DNA from: Anas platyrhynchos
Taxonomy: Eukaryota > Chordata > Aves > Anseriformes > Anatidae
Length of the DNA: 64,000 nt
Direction of reading: 5' to 3'
Assembly: GCF_047663525.1 (NCBI RefSeq)
Contig: NC_092617.1
Location: forward strand, 1,355,501-1,419,500
The position numbers and the translations under genes were made by a program. The notes under the pieces were generated by a model that worked only from the letters and a program-made list of their open reading frames with translations, had not been told where the DNA came from and made no database searches. This document shows, in pieces, positions 24,447-35,910 of the stretch. Every line of letters starts with the position of its first letter. The stretch's first letter is position 1.

Positions 24447-27400
24447 CTACTTCTTGTTGGCGTGGGCCGTGCCCACCATGCACTCGTTCACCTGGGGGGC
24501 GAACGAGGGGGGTGAGGGGGGTCCAGACCCCTAAATCTGCCCCATAACCCCCCCAAATGCCCCCCCGTATCCTAAAACTGCCCCAAAATGCCCCCAAAAG
24601 GCCCCCCACTAACCCAAATCCAACCCAAACCCACCCCAAAAGGCCCCCCCGGATCCCAAATCTCCCCATAACCCCCCCAAAAGGCCCCCATATCCCAAAT
24701 CTACCAAAATCACACCCCCATCCCAAATCCATCCCATAATACCCCAAAACCTGTCCCTAACCCTCCCAAACCTACCCCATAACCGCCAAAAACCTGTCCC
24801 CCATATCCCAAATCTTCCCTTTATCCCCACTAAATCCCCCCATTCACGCCCCCATATCCCAAACCCACCACCTAACCCCCCCCAAATCACCCCCCATATC
24901 CCAAACCTGCCCTATAATCCCCCCAAACCCACCCCAAAATCACACCATCCCGAACCTACCCCATAAACCCCCAAAACTTGTCCCGTAAACCCCAAATCCT
25001 CCCCCCATATCCCATAACCCCACTAAATCATCCCCTTATATCCCAAATCTGCCCTATAATCCCCCAAAACCTCCAAAACTTGCCGAATCACACCCCCATA
25101 TCCCAAACACACCCCATAACCTCCCCCAAATCCCCCCCATGACCTCCCCCAAATCCCCCCCATGTCCAAAATCCAAAACCCATACCCTGTACCCCAAACT
25201 CACCGTATAACCCCCAAAACCTGTCCCCCATATCCCATTACTTGCCCTCCTTATCCCATAACCCTATGAAATCACCCCCTGTGCCCCAAATTTGCCCTCT
25301 AACACCCCAAACCAACCCCCCCATCCCAAACCTGCCCCTGAACCCATCCCCACGTTCTCCCCCCCGAGCACCCCCAACACATCCTACATCTCCCCCAACC
25401 TCTGCCCGCAGATTTACCACGGCACCCCAAATCACCGTGTCCCAAAGATCCCCAAATCCACCCCAAACGCCCCCCATACCATAATGTTTACCCCCCCCCA
25501 AAATTCTTCCCCCAAAACCACCCCAAAACCCTCCTCCCCAGGCCCTCCCCGCTCCCTCCCTCCAAAACCATCCCCAAAAAACACCCCAAAACCCTTCCCC
25601 ACCCCCACCCCAATCCAAACCCTCCCCTAAACCCCCAAAAACCCCATTATTTCCCCCAAACCTTGCTGGCAAAGCGCAGGGAGTTGAGTGACTCGGCGAA
25701 GTTCTCCTCCAGCGGCGAGATGTTGACGAACATGAGCCTGGGTGGGGGCGATCCACGGCATAGCGGGGTGTCCGAGCGGGGTGCACCCTACACCCTCGAC
25801 CCTAAAACCACCCCGTCACCCTAAAAAAAAAAACCCCGCTCACATTTTGGCGTTGCCCCTCAGCGAGTTTTGCAGCAGGTAGGTCAGCTTGCTGTTGCGG
25901 TACGGCACGTGCAGCTCCTACGGGGACAAAAATCGTTATAGGATGGGGAGGAAAGCGACAAAATTTTGGGGTCGTGGCCCCAAAATCGCTCTTTTTTCCC
26001 CAAAAAATCAGCACCTTGTTGGAGATGGCCATGATGACCAGCCCCAGCGTGGCCAGGCTGCTGTTGATGGCTTGGGTCTCGCGCAGCCGCTGCCCGCTGG
26101 CTTGGCATTTATCCAAGCGCTCGCTGCCCGCCAGGTCCACCAGGCTCAGCACCGCTGGGTTGGGGGAGGATTTCGGGTGAGGAAGAGGAGGTCGGCACCC
26201 CCTGGGGAGGAAGAAAACCCCAAAAAGAGGCGCTCACAGCTGCAGCGGAGGGCGCAGGAGGCGTTGGAGCCCTGGATGTGGAGCTGGAAGACGCAGTGGC
26301 TGCGGGACGAGCGGTCGTTGAGCGCCGTGCGCGCCACCGAGCGCTTGGAGGCGGCCGTCTGCAGCAGCCCCAGCACCTGGGGGGGGGGGGCAAATTTGGG
26401 GTTAAAAAATGGAAAAATACGTCAAACGGACTCCGAGGGGGGGTTTGGGTTTCTTACCTCGTCCTCGGAGGCCACGGGGACGCAGCGCAGGTTGGGGACG
26501 TGCAGCTCCTTGCTGGCCGAGCTGACGTGGCGGATCTCCAGCTCGCCCCCCCTGTCCCCCCCCAGCAGGTCCCGCAGCGCCTCGTTGTAGATCTCCAGGA
26601 AGCTGGCGCTGAAACTGTACTTTGGGGGGGTCAGGGGGGCGCAAAATCCCCCCAAAAAGGGGCCCCGAGTGCCTAAAGAACCACCAAAAGCCTCCAAACC
26701 CTATAAAGAACCCCAAAGAGCAGACCCAAAGTCCCCAAAGCTAAAGAAATTCCCCCCAAAACCCCACCCTAAACCCCCCCAAAAGCCCTGCTCCCCCCAA
26801 AAAAGCCCCCAAAAGCCCTAAACCCCCCCAAAAAGCCCCCCAAATCCCTAACACCCTCCAAAAAAAGCCCCAAAAAAGCCTCCAAAAGCCCTAAACCCCC
26901 CTAAAGAAGGCTCCAAAAGCCCTATATTAGCCTCCAGAAAGCCCTAACCCTCCCAAAAAGCCCCCCAAAAGCCCTAACCCCCCCAAAGAAAAGAACCCCA
27001 AGAAGCCCTAAACCCCCCAAACACCTTAAACCCCCCAAAGTCCCAAAAGGCTCAAAACCCCCTCAAAAAAGCCCCTAAAAGACCAAATACCCCTAAAAAA
27101 AGCTCCCCAAAGCCCTAAATTAGCCCCCAAAAGCCCTAACCTCCCCCCAAAAAGCCCCCCAAAAGACCCCAAAGCCCTAACCCCCCCCAAAAAAGCCCCC
27201 AAAAGATCTAAATTAGCCTCCAGAAAGCCCTAATCCCCCTAAAAGCCCCCCAAAAGCCCTAACCTCCCCCCGAAAAGTACCCCAAGAAGCCCTAAACACC
27301 CCCCAAACACCTTAAACCCCCAAAAGGCTCAAAACCCCATCCAAAAATGCCCCTAAAAGACCTAATCCCCCCCAGAAAAAGATCTCAAAAGCCGTAATCC

Positions 27401-30400
27401 CCCAAAAAAGGCCTAACCCCTCAAAAAAGCCTCCCAGAAGCCCTAAGGTCCCCCCAAAAGCGCTAACACACCCAAAGAAGCCCCCAAAAGCCCTAAGCGC
27501 CGCCCAAAGAAGCCCCAAAAAGCCTTAAACCCCCCTCAAAGAAGCTCCTGAAAGCCCTAACTCCCCCCCAAAAAGCCCCCAAATCCCCCAAATAGCCCTA
27601 AACCCCCCCCCAAAACTCGGTGCCTCGGCCCCCACCTGCCACCCTTTGTGCTCCAGCTGGCGGGCGCCCCCGAAGAGGTGCCGCACGGCGCAGGGGATCA
27701 CCCCCCAACTTGTGGGGTCGGCGCCCCCCGGCCCCTCCATGGTGTAGGTTTTGCCGCTGCCCGTCGGCGAAGATGCAGACGGGGTACCCGTCCAGGGCCG
27801 ACTGGGGGGGGACGGGGGGGGTTATAGGGCAAATGGGGGGAAAAAGGGGTCTTTTGGGGGAAAATAAGGGTCATTGGGGGGAGTTCAGGGGTAAACGGGG
27901 GCGTTTGGGGTGGAAACTAGGGGGAAATGGGGCTCTTATGGGGGGGAAATGGAGGCGAAATGGGGGGAGTTCAGGGGCAAATGGGGGCGTTTGGGGTGGA
28001 AACTGGGGGGAAATAGGGCTCTTTGGGGGGGGAAATAGGGTGGAAACTGGGGGGAATGGAGACACTTGTGGGGGAAATAGCGGTCTTTGGGGGGAAATGG
28101 GGGCATTTGGGGTGGAAACTTGGGGGGAATGGGGGTACTTATGGGGGAAACGGGGAGAAACGGGGGAAATAGGGGTCTTTGGTGGGAAATGAGGGGCAAA
28201 TGGGGGCATTTGGGGTGGAAATAGGGGGGAATGGGGGCACTTGTGGGGAAAATGGGCAAAATAGGGGTCTTTGGGGGGAGTTCAGGGGCAAATGGGGGTG
28301 TTTGGGGTGGAAACTAGGGGAATGGGGGCAGAAACAGGCATTTATGGTGGAAATGGGAGCACTTAGGGTGGGAAGGGGGAGCTTTGAGGTCAGTTCGGGG
28401 AGAAATGGGGAGACTCTGGGGGGAGTTCAGGGGCAAACAGGGGGCTTTGGGGTGAAAACCGGGGGAAATAGGGGCACTTTGGGGTGGAAATTTGGGGGCC
28501 TTTGGGGGGCAACAGGCAGAAACGGGGGCATTTATAGGGGAAATGGGGGGGCTTTGGGGTCAGTTCAGGGAGAAATGGGGGCCTTTGGGGGAGCGTGGGA
28601 AGGAAATGGGGGCACTTATAGGGGAAATAGGGGGCCTTTGGGGGTGGAAAAGGGGGAAATGGGATAGAAACAGGTGCCTTGGGGGGGAAATGGGGACTTT
28701 TTGGGGGAAACAGGGGCACTTTGGGAGCAGTTCAGGGGCAAATGGAGGCATTTTGGGGGGAAACGGGAGCCTTTGGGGTCACTTGTATCAAACGGGGGCG
28801 CTTTGGGGGGAAATAGGACATTTATGGGGGAAATAGAGGAAGACGGGGGAGTTTGGGGGGGGAATGGGCAGAAACTGGGACCTTGGTGGGGAAAGAGGGG
28901 GATTTATGGGGGAAATGGGGGCAGTTTGGGGGGAAATGGGGAAAAAGGGGCTTTGGGGGACAGTTTGGGGGGGGTTGGGGGGCTAAACGGGGGGATTTAT
29001 GGGGGAAAAAAGGTAGAAATGGGGACCCTGGGGAGCACTTGGGGGGGTTTGGGTGGCGATGGAGGCCCTTTGGGGTGAAACACGGGGGAAACGGGCAATT
29101 TTGGGGAAAAGGGGGGGTCCTTTATGGGGGGGCACCTGCACGAGCAGCGCGATCTCCTCGAAGACGTCCTCCTGCGAGGCGCCGGGCGGGAAGACGCGGT
29201 CGAAGCTGAAGTCGTAGCGCACCTCGCCCCGCCGCCCCGTATGGGACTGGGGGGGGAAATTAGGGTCGGGGGGGGAAATAGGGTCGGGGGGGACGTGTCA
29301 GGATTTGGGGGGGTCACCACGAGCCCTATTCCCAGCCTGATGTGCAATACGGGGAGATATCGGGCTTATAGGGCCTCCTGCCCCCGTTATAGGGCCGCCC
29401 GCTTGTAGGGCCGTGGAGGATTTGGGAGCGGGAGCAGCAGGGGGTGCCCCCCCCAGCCCTGATTTGGGGTCGGGGCACCCCAAATTGGCGCTCACCCCCT
29501 CGGTCCTGCAGAGCACCAGCGTCTTGTTGTCCTCGGGGGGGAAGTGGAGGTGCTCCAGCCCCTTCTGCGCCTCCTGCTCGGCCGCCAGCAGCGGGCGCAC
29601 GCGGCAGAAGACACGGATGTTCCCCTGGGGAGGGGGAAAAAAAAAGGGAAAAAAAGGTATTTTGTAGAATATCGAGGACTTGAAGAGGACTGGCCCTAAA
29701 ACGGAGCCTTGGGGGATCCCAATGGTGACCTGACGTGGCCCCAATTGCCACAGCCCTGAGCCCTGCCCGACTGCCACTTGTCAGACAGATTATTTTTCTG
29801 TATTTTTCTGTATTTAAGTATGGATATATAAGAAAAACTTTCAGAGTTAAATATTTATATTCTTATATACTCTTAAAATTTTGAACAAAAAACCAGAAAC
29901 GAACCATGACCATTCTGTTGTTTATAGAATTGGGGCAAAACCTAAAAGAAACTATGTATTTTTTTAATTTTGAGCAAGAAAAACTAAGCATTTTATATAT
30001 TTTTTTTTAATTTGAGGGAAAATCGAGTGTTTTTTTTTTTTTTAACTGAGCAAAAAAATGATTTGTTTTTGTATTTTTAAAAATTTGGGGCAAAAACGTA
30101 TGTATTTGTTAAACTCTGAGCAAAAAAGCTCAAAAAATGAAATGAGTTATTCTATTTTAAATTTTGAGAAATAAAAGAAGTGTTCTTTTGACTTTTTAAA
30201 ATTTCAGTAAAAATCAAAAAAAGAAAGATGATTTTTTATTTGAGCAAACTAAAAAAAGGTTTTGTTTTTCAATTTCGAGAAAAAAGAATAAATGATACTT
30301 TTTAACTTTGAGGAAAAAACAGGAATGTTATTTTAAAAAAAGTTTGAGTAAAAAAAAAAACATTTTTTTTTAATTTTGACAAAAACAAAACATGAAATAC

Positions 30401-32743
30401 TAATGTTATTATTATTACTATTATTTATTATTTTTATTATTTTTTACATCTTGGGGTGAAAAATCCCCCGAAGTGAATCCTGGTTTTTAAATTATTATTG
30501 ATATTTTCAGCGTCAGCCCCCCCGGTGCACCTTGAGCTCCTGCAGCTGGTTGTGCAGGCGGCGCCGCTCCATCTCCAGCGCGTGCAAATGCTCCTCCTGC
30601 GCCCCCGCCAGCGCCCGCAGCTCCGACACCTCCGCCTCGCGCCGCGACAGCGCCCCCGACACCTCCCGCAGCTCCGCCTGGGGGGGAAAGGCCCGACCCC
30701 GTTGGCCAAGAGGCGCCCAACGCCATCGGCCAAGACAGGAGCGCCAAGAATTGGATGTAAAAATTCAAAACTTTAGGGAAAAAACGCACAGAACTTGGGT
30801 ACCCCGTCCGCGAAGAGCTTGTAGAAAAAGCACCAAGAATTTGGGGAAATAACCTATAACCTAAATAACCTTCGGGAAGAGCCCCCCAAAAAACATGGGG
30901 AAAAACCATCCAGAATACAGGGGGAGGGGAAACCCACCAAGATTTGGTTGGGAAACACACAGAATTGGTGGAAACTCCCCCAAAGTTTGCGGGAAAAGCC
31001 AAGCAGAATTCGGGGAAGAGCCCCCAAAATCTGGAGGAAATGCCCCAATATCAGGAAGGGTTGGGGGGGAAGACCCCAATAATCAGGGGAGCCTAAGATA
31101 ATAATTTAGGGGGGTACGGGGAATAATTTGGGAGAAGACAACAATTGGGGAAAAATCCGGCAAAACACCCCGAAATCGGGTAAAAAGCCCCCCAAAGCAT
31201 CTCCAGCTGCGCTCCTCGCAGCCCATTTTGGGGCAGAATCCCACGTTTTGCTGGTTTTGCCCCGTGGGGGGGGGAAATCAGCCTCGTACCCACCTGGGCG
31301 GCCCCCAGCTGCTCCTCCCGGTCCCGCGCCGCCTCCCGGAGCTCCTCCAGCTGCCGGTGCCGCTCCTGGAGCTCAGCCGCCAGCCGCTGCCGCTCGGCCG
31401 CCTGCGCCTCCGCCTCCCGCTGCCACCGGGACCGCTCCTCCTGGGACTGCTGCAGCTCCGTGCGCAGAGAGCTGGGAGGCACCGGGGGGGGGGGCGCCGT
31501 TACCGGAGGGGGGGGGGTCTCTGGTATCGGAGGGGGGGTCCCCGGGTATCGGACGGGGAAGGGGAGGGGGCTTCCGTACCCTGAGGGGGGTTCCCAGTAC
31601 CAGACGGGGAAGGGGGAGAGTCCCCTGTTACCCGAGGGGGGTTCCCGGTTAACAGAGGGGAAAGGGGAAGGGTCTCCGGTTACCGGGGGGGGGGTCCCCG
31701 CTACCGGAGGGGATAGGGGGAGGGTCACCAGTTACCCGAGGGAGGTCCCCGATACTAGGGGGGAAAGGGACAGGTCCTCTATTACCGGAGGGGGGGTGTC
31801 TCCGATACCTTACAGTGGTCCCCGGGTACCGGAGGGGGAAGTGGAGGGTGCTGCCGTACCCAGAGGGGGGTTCCCGGTACCGGAGGGGGAAGGGGACGGG
31901 TCCTCTGTTACCGGGGGGGAGTTCCCGGTTACCGGAGGGGGGTCCCCGGTACTGGGGGGAAAGGGGACAGGTCCTCCAGTACCGGAGGGGGGCGGTCCCC
32001 GATACCGGAGGAGGAAGGAAACGGGTCCCCCGTTACTGGAGGGGGGTCCCTAGGTACCAGAGGGGTCAGGGGAGGGGTCCCCGGTTACCGGGAGGGTGCA
32101 AACCGGTAGCGGGAGGGGGGGGGGTGTTACCGGGGCTCTCACCTCACTTGTCCCTCCAGCTCCTCCTCCCGGGCCCGGCTGTGCTGCAGCTGCTCCCGGA
32201 GCTGCCGGTTGTCATCCTCCAGGCCCCTTATCTTCTCCCGCAGCTCCGCCAGCTGCCCCCTCGGGTCCCCCGCCGCCCGCCGCCGCACCCCCGGTACCGG
32301 AGGCGGCGCTGCCGATCCCGAAGCCGCCCCCGGGGCCTTTTTCCCGGCCTGGGGGGGGCACGGGGGGGTCACCGCGACCGAACGGTGGAACCGGGACCCC
32401 CCCGGTACAACCGGGACCCCCCCGGTGCCGCCCTACCTGGGCCTGGTGCCGTCGGGACGCTGATAGCCCGCAACGGGGCGCGGCTGCTGGGAGCCCAGCC
32501 CGCTCGGGGCCCGGAGCGGCGCCGTTTCTACGGGAGAACGGGAGGGTGAGACCGGGACCGGAACCGGCACCGGGAACGGGAGCGGGGCCCAACCTGTTCG
32601 GGAGCCTCCGGCTCAGGCGCGGCCGCCGCGCGCTTGGCGTGGGCCTTGCGCACCGGTAACCGGGAGGCGGCCGGAAGTGACGCAGCCGCCGCCGTGGCCG
32701 GTACCGGGCGGGCGCCGCCGCCGCCGCCGGGCCTCGCCGCCAT
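24447..32743 (-). CDS. KIFC1: Kinesin family member C1 (C-terminal, minus-end-directed motor)
   Basis: Kinesin-14 that slides and bundles spindle microtubules. Exons on the minus strand: 32743-32594 (basic N-terminus), 32527-32437, 32348-32143, 31471-31294 and 30677-30531 (coiled-coil stalk, ending LHNQLQELK), 29624-29496 ([11 protein letters not shown] motor start), 29246-29136, 27801-27636 (P-loop exon), 26620-26458, 26376-26238 (switch I, NDRSSRSH), 26154-26015 (switch [10 protein letters not shown]), 25917-25844 ([13 protein letters not shown]), 25737-25662 and 24491-24447 ([14 protein letters not shown], stop). Splice sites fit throughout and all motor landmarks are present. Two oddities: the P-loop exon is 166 nt although both its introns are phase 0, and the joint between the 91-nt second exon and the third is one base out of frame for the start chosen. 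An ATG at 32757 would fix that joint but gives a less kinesin-like N-terminus. The copy may be functional with sequence errors, or a decaying gene. Confidence 0.85.
24530..25640. repeat. C/A-rich simple repeat, last KIFC1 introns
   Basis: Degenerate runs of CCCCAAA and CCCATATCCCAAATC fill the intron before the last exon. Pyrimidine/A-rich on the plus strand, hence G-rich in the pre-mRNA. No other gene seen. Confidence 0.8.
26640..27615. repeat. AAGCCC-type repeat in a KIFC1 intron
   Basis: About 1 kb of CCCCCCAAAAAGCCCTAA-like units with variable length. It fills the intron downstream of the P-loop exon. Confidence 0.85.
27820..29125. repeat. G-rich minisatellite in a KIFC1 intron
   Basis: About 1.3 kb of units such as AAATGGGGGCATTTGGGG and GTGGAAACTGGGGG. 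Runs of four or more G every 10-20 bases give strong G-quadruplex potential on the plus strand. The opposite strand bias to 26640-27615 within one gene is notable. Confidence 0.88.
29657..29745 (-). mobile_element. Small CR1 LINE fragment
   Basis: The minus strand reads [12 protein letters not shown], the conserved reverse transcriptase motif of CR1-type LINEs, with frameshifts around it. It lies inside a KIFC1 intron. Confidence 0.6.
29790..30480. repeat. AT-rich degenerate repeat in a KIFC1 intron
   Basis: Units resembling TTTTTAATTTTGAGCAAAAA recur with much decay over about 690 bp. It is a sharp AT-rich island in an otherwise GC-rich gene. Confidence 0.75.
31480..32135. repeat. GGTACCGGAGGGGG minisatellite in a KIFC1 intron
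   Basis: About 650 bp of units such as GGTCCCCGGTTACCGGAGG, varying in length. G-rich on the plus strand. Confidence 0.85.
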
Positions 32744-32900
32744 TGCGGCGCGCGCACTCAAACCGCGCCCGCCCCGCGCTCCCATTGGGCGCCGCCTCCG
32801 CCAATCGCCGCGCGCCGCCCCGGGGCGCCCGCCAATAGGGAGGCGCGCGGGGCGTCACGTGGCCGCGCCCGCCGGGTAAGAGCCGGCAGGGAGGGAGGGG
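32744..32900 (-). promoter_or_regulatory. CpG-rich KIFC1 promoter region
   Basis: A CpG-dense stretch just upstream of the first KIFC1 exon. It has several CCAAT-type boxes (plus CCCATTGGGCG near 32783, CCAATCGCC near 32810, CCAATAGGG near 32832). Such promoters are typical of cell-cycle genes. A divergent transcript to the right is possible but not shown. Confidence 0.6.
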
Positions 32901-33164
32901 GGAGGCGGGGCTTTAGAAGTAGAGGGCGGGGCTTCGGCGGTGGGGGCGGGGTTTGGGGAAAAGGGGGCGCGGTTTGGAGCCGGGGGGGCGGGAGCAGGGC
33001 CGGTCCCCGGTTGGGGGGGGTGGGGTGGGGGGGGTGGGGGAGGTGGGGGGGGACCCGGTGTCGCAGTCCCTCCGCGCCCCCCTCTGGGCCCCCCCCCGCC
33101 GCCGCTGCCACCGCTGCTGCGTCACGGCCCTGCCGCTCGGCCCCGCCGCCTCCAGTAAGGAACC

Positions 33165-33755
33165 CCACGGGACACCCCCCCCAAAAAAAAAAAAAAAAAA
33201 AAAACAACCCGGTCTCGTGACACCCTCCCGAGATCCGGCCTCGGAACCCCCCCCCCGGTCATAGGCACTGAGTCAGTGCTGCCCCCCCCTTCAAACACCG
33301 CCCCCCCCCCCAAAAAATGCCCCCCCCCAAAAATGGGAGCCCCCCCCCCTAAAATGGGAGCACCCCCCCTTTAAAATGGACCCCCCCAAAAAAAAATCAG
33401 AGCCCTTCCAAAAAGTGCGGCACCCCCCCAAAAAAATTGGACCCCCCCCCAAAAAAATTGGACCCACCCCAAAGAGAAATTGGACCCCCCCCATAAAAAA
33501 TTGGACCCCCTAAAAAGAAATTGGACCCCCCTCATAAAAAATTGGACACCCCCCCATAAGAATCTGACTTCCCCCCAAAAATTTGGACCCCCCCCCAATC
33601 GGTAGTGCCCCCCCCCTCCAAACTCTGTCTCCCCCCCCCCCGGTTTAGGACTCGCCCCCCTTACCCTACCCCAAATGCCCCCCCCCCCATCTGTGCCCCC
33701 CCCATATGTTTCATGACCCCCCCCTCATATTTTGGGACCCCAAAATGCCCCCCCA
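33165..33755. repeat. C- and A-homopolymer-rich low-complexity region
   Basis: Runs such as CCCCCCCCAAAAAAATTGGAC repeat irregularly between the KIFC1 CpG island and the solo LTR. No gene is seen; short ORFs here are low-complexity artefacts. Confidence 0.85.
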
Positions 33756-33764
33756 CCCCCCATA

Positions 33765-34170
33765 TGTTGCAGGAAGCACGGGCGAAAGCACGACAGACAC
33801 CAGCAGAGTCAGATCGTGCTGCTCCCTTTTATTGCCCGAATAGCACAACTTTTATAGTGAACTTTACAGGGGCGGACAATGTTTCACACAAGATTATTGG
33901 TCAAAAGCACTCAGACAAACAACTAGAAGAAAACAACCCCACCTGCAAGAAAAGAACCCCCCTTTTGATTAGCAGTCAGGAAAACAACCCCCTTTGTGAT
34001 TAACGGTCACGTAGACCTAGTCCTTGAGGCCAGCTGCTGGTAACAGTATTTTCTGAGTTTGGCGCTGTGGGAACACTGTCATGGGAACTTCTCATAGTTG
34101 CCCTGGTAGCTTGGTTTGCTCAGCTACAGCAAGCCATGGGATTTTTGCTGTTTCAAGAAATCCCTCAACA
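33765..34170 (-). mobile_element. Solo LTR related to the VLDLR-Env element, reversed
   Basis: The reverse complement starts TGTTGAGGGATTTCTTG and ends GCTTCCTGCAACA, matching the 381-bp LTRs at 14378 and 17883 but with small insertions and many substitutions (406 bp here). There is no internal region. No clear flanking duplication is visible (CCCATA left, CACATG right), so this is an older copy or its flank has been altered. Confidence 0.9.
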
Positions 34171-34171
34171 C

Positions 34172-34996
34172 ACATGCAACTAGGCAAAGAAAGTAAGGCT
34201 GAAAGCAGGATTGCTACCTTGGACTTTCGAAGAGCCAACTTTGACCTCTTCCGGGACCTGCTTGGGAGTATCTCATAGGATAGGCTGCTCGAAAGCAAGG
34301 GTGCTTGTGAGAGCTGGGCTACATTTAAGCAGCACTTCTTCCATGCTCAGGATCGGTGCATCCCAAGGAATAGGAAATCGGGGAAGGGGGGCAGGAAACC
34401 TGTGTGGATGAGCAAGGAGCTCATCAATAAGATCAAATGGAAGAGGATGGTCTGTGAAATGTGGAAAAAGGGCCTGTCCTCTTGGGAGGAGTATAGATGT
34501 GTTGTCAGGGCCTGCAGGGATGCGACCAGGAAGGCTAAAGCCCACCTAGAGATGAGGCTTGCGAAAGAGATAAAGGATAATAAGAAGGGTTTTTCAAGTA
34601 TGTAAACGGCAAGAGGAAGACTAGGGATAATGTGGGTCCCTTGCTGAATGAGGGGGGTTTCCTGGTCAAGGGAGACGTTGAGAAGGCAGAGATACTGAAT
34701 GCTTTCTTTGCGTCAGTCTTTGCTTCAAGGACACTCCCCCGGGACTCCTCGCCCCTGGCAATAGGACAAAGGGTCTGGGAAATGGAGGGCTCCCCCCTGG
34801 TGGACGTGGGAGTGGTTCGGGAGCGTCTGTGTGGGCTCAACACACACAAATCCCTGGGTCCCGATGGGATGCATCTGCGTGTGCTAAGGGAGCTGGCAGA
34901 TGTGATCGCCGAACCGCTCTCTATCATCTTTGAAAGGTCCTGGAGAATGGGTGAGGTGCCTGAAGACTGGAGGATAGCCAAAGTCACTCAGAAGTG
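34172..34996 (+). mobile_element. CR1 LINE ORF2 fragment
   Basis: Plus-strand reading frames give CR1 linker and early reverse transcriptase sequence: KPVWMSKELI, AEILNAFFASVF, THKSLGPDGMHLRVLREL, FERSWRMGEVPEDWR. At least one frame change (near 34600) and truncation at both ends show a dead copy. Confidence 0.85.
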
Positions 34997-35215
34997 ACCT
35001 CGTAGGCCCTTTCTGTGACATGTTGCTGCTGTTGCCCTATCAACTGCAGAGGCAGAAGTGACCTCACAGTCCCTGCCACAGTCACATTCCTCCTGCTGGG
35101 GCAGGAGATCCTGAGGCAGAGTTGAGGTCATCAGAGCATTTCCTCTCATCTCCTTCTTGTCGCCTACAAGCAGATCAAATCCATGGCCCCTCACATTCAT
35201 CTTTGAATGCCGTGT
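34997..35215. other. Unassigned intergenic sequence
   Basis: About 220 bp between the CR1 fragment and an LTR-like repeat. No feature recognised. Confidence 0.5.
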
Positions 35216-35910
35216 GACTGCATGGAGTGGGTTTACGTGGTACAGTTTTGGTAGTGGGGGGCCATAGAGGTGGCTTTGGTGAGAAGAATCCAGAAGCTGC
35301 CCCACGTTAGATAAGGGCCCCACTGCTGGCCAGAACTGGGCCAATAAGCGACATTCTTTGCACCTCTGTGAGAGCATATTTAAACAGAAGAAAAAAAAAA
35401 AAGGCAAAAAAAAAAAAAAAGCTGCTGTAGAACAGCAGCTGGGAGAAAGAGAGGAGTGAGAAATAGCCTTGCAGGTGCTAAGATCAGTTATGAAGGAGGG
35501 GGAGACGTGCTCCATGTCCCGGAGCAGAAGTCCCCTGCGGCCTGTGATGAGGACCATGGTGAAGCAGGCTGTCCCCCTTCAACCTGTAGAGGAGACCATG
35601 GTGGAGCAGGTGGACCTGCACTGACAGAGGTTGTAGTTTGTGGAGGACCCCTGCCAGAGCAGATTCCAGGCCAGACCTGTAACCCGTGGAGAGGAGCCCA
35701 CGCAGGACCAGGTGACCTGGCAGGAGCTGCTGCCCGTGGGGGACCCAGGTTGGAGCAGTTTGCTCCTGAGGGATGGACCCCATGGTCTGGAGCAGTTTTT
35801 GATATCTTGCCTCCTGACCTCCCCAGATATGTCCTTGTGTTTGGGGCAGCTTTTCAAACATTGCCTGCAAGATCCTGTCTCCCTGCATGGGGACGGTCAG
35901 TTTCTGAGAC
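35216..35910 (+). repeat. ERVL-like LTR fragment, copy 1
   Basis: Shares long similarity with 40498-41110: GGGTTTACGTGG, AAGCTGCCCCA, GGGCCCCACTGCTGGCCAGA, AGCAGCTGGGAGA, GAGCAGGTGACCTGG. It lacks the terminal part seen in the second copy. From memory this resembles a widespread avian ERVL-type LTR; the family name is not certain. Confidence 0.6.

Noticed and set aside
27620..29209. Plus- and minus-strand ORFs of 100-190 codons in the KIFC1 intron
   Set aside because: Low-complexity Gly/Trp or Pro/Phe peptides from the G-rich minisatellite, antisense or intronic to KIFC1.
31093..32549. Long Gly/Pro/Arg-rich ORFs (174-244 codons) in the GGTACC minisatellite
   Set aside because: Repeat-driven and overlapping true KIFC1 coiled-coil exons in another frame or strand.
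32940..33264. Possible first exon of a divergent gene on the plus strand
   Set aside because: Only GC-rich low-complexity ORFs; no continuation or domain could be found to the right.
34171..34184. CACATGCAACTAGG beside the solo LTR, resembling a satellite block
   Set aside because: Only about 13 bases match and no further satellite sequence follows; could be chance.
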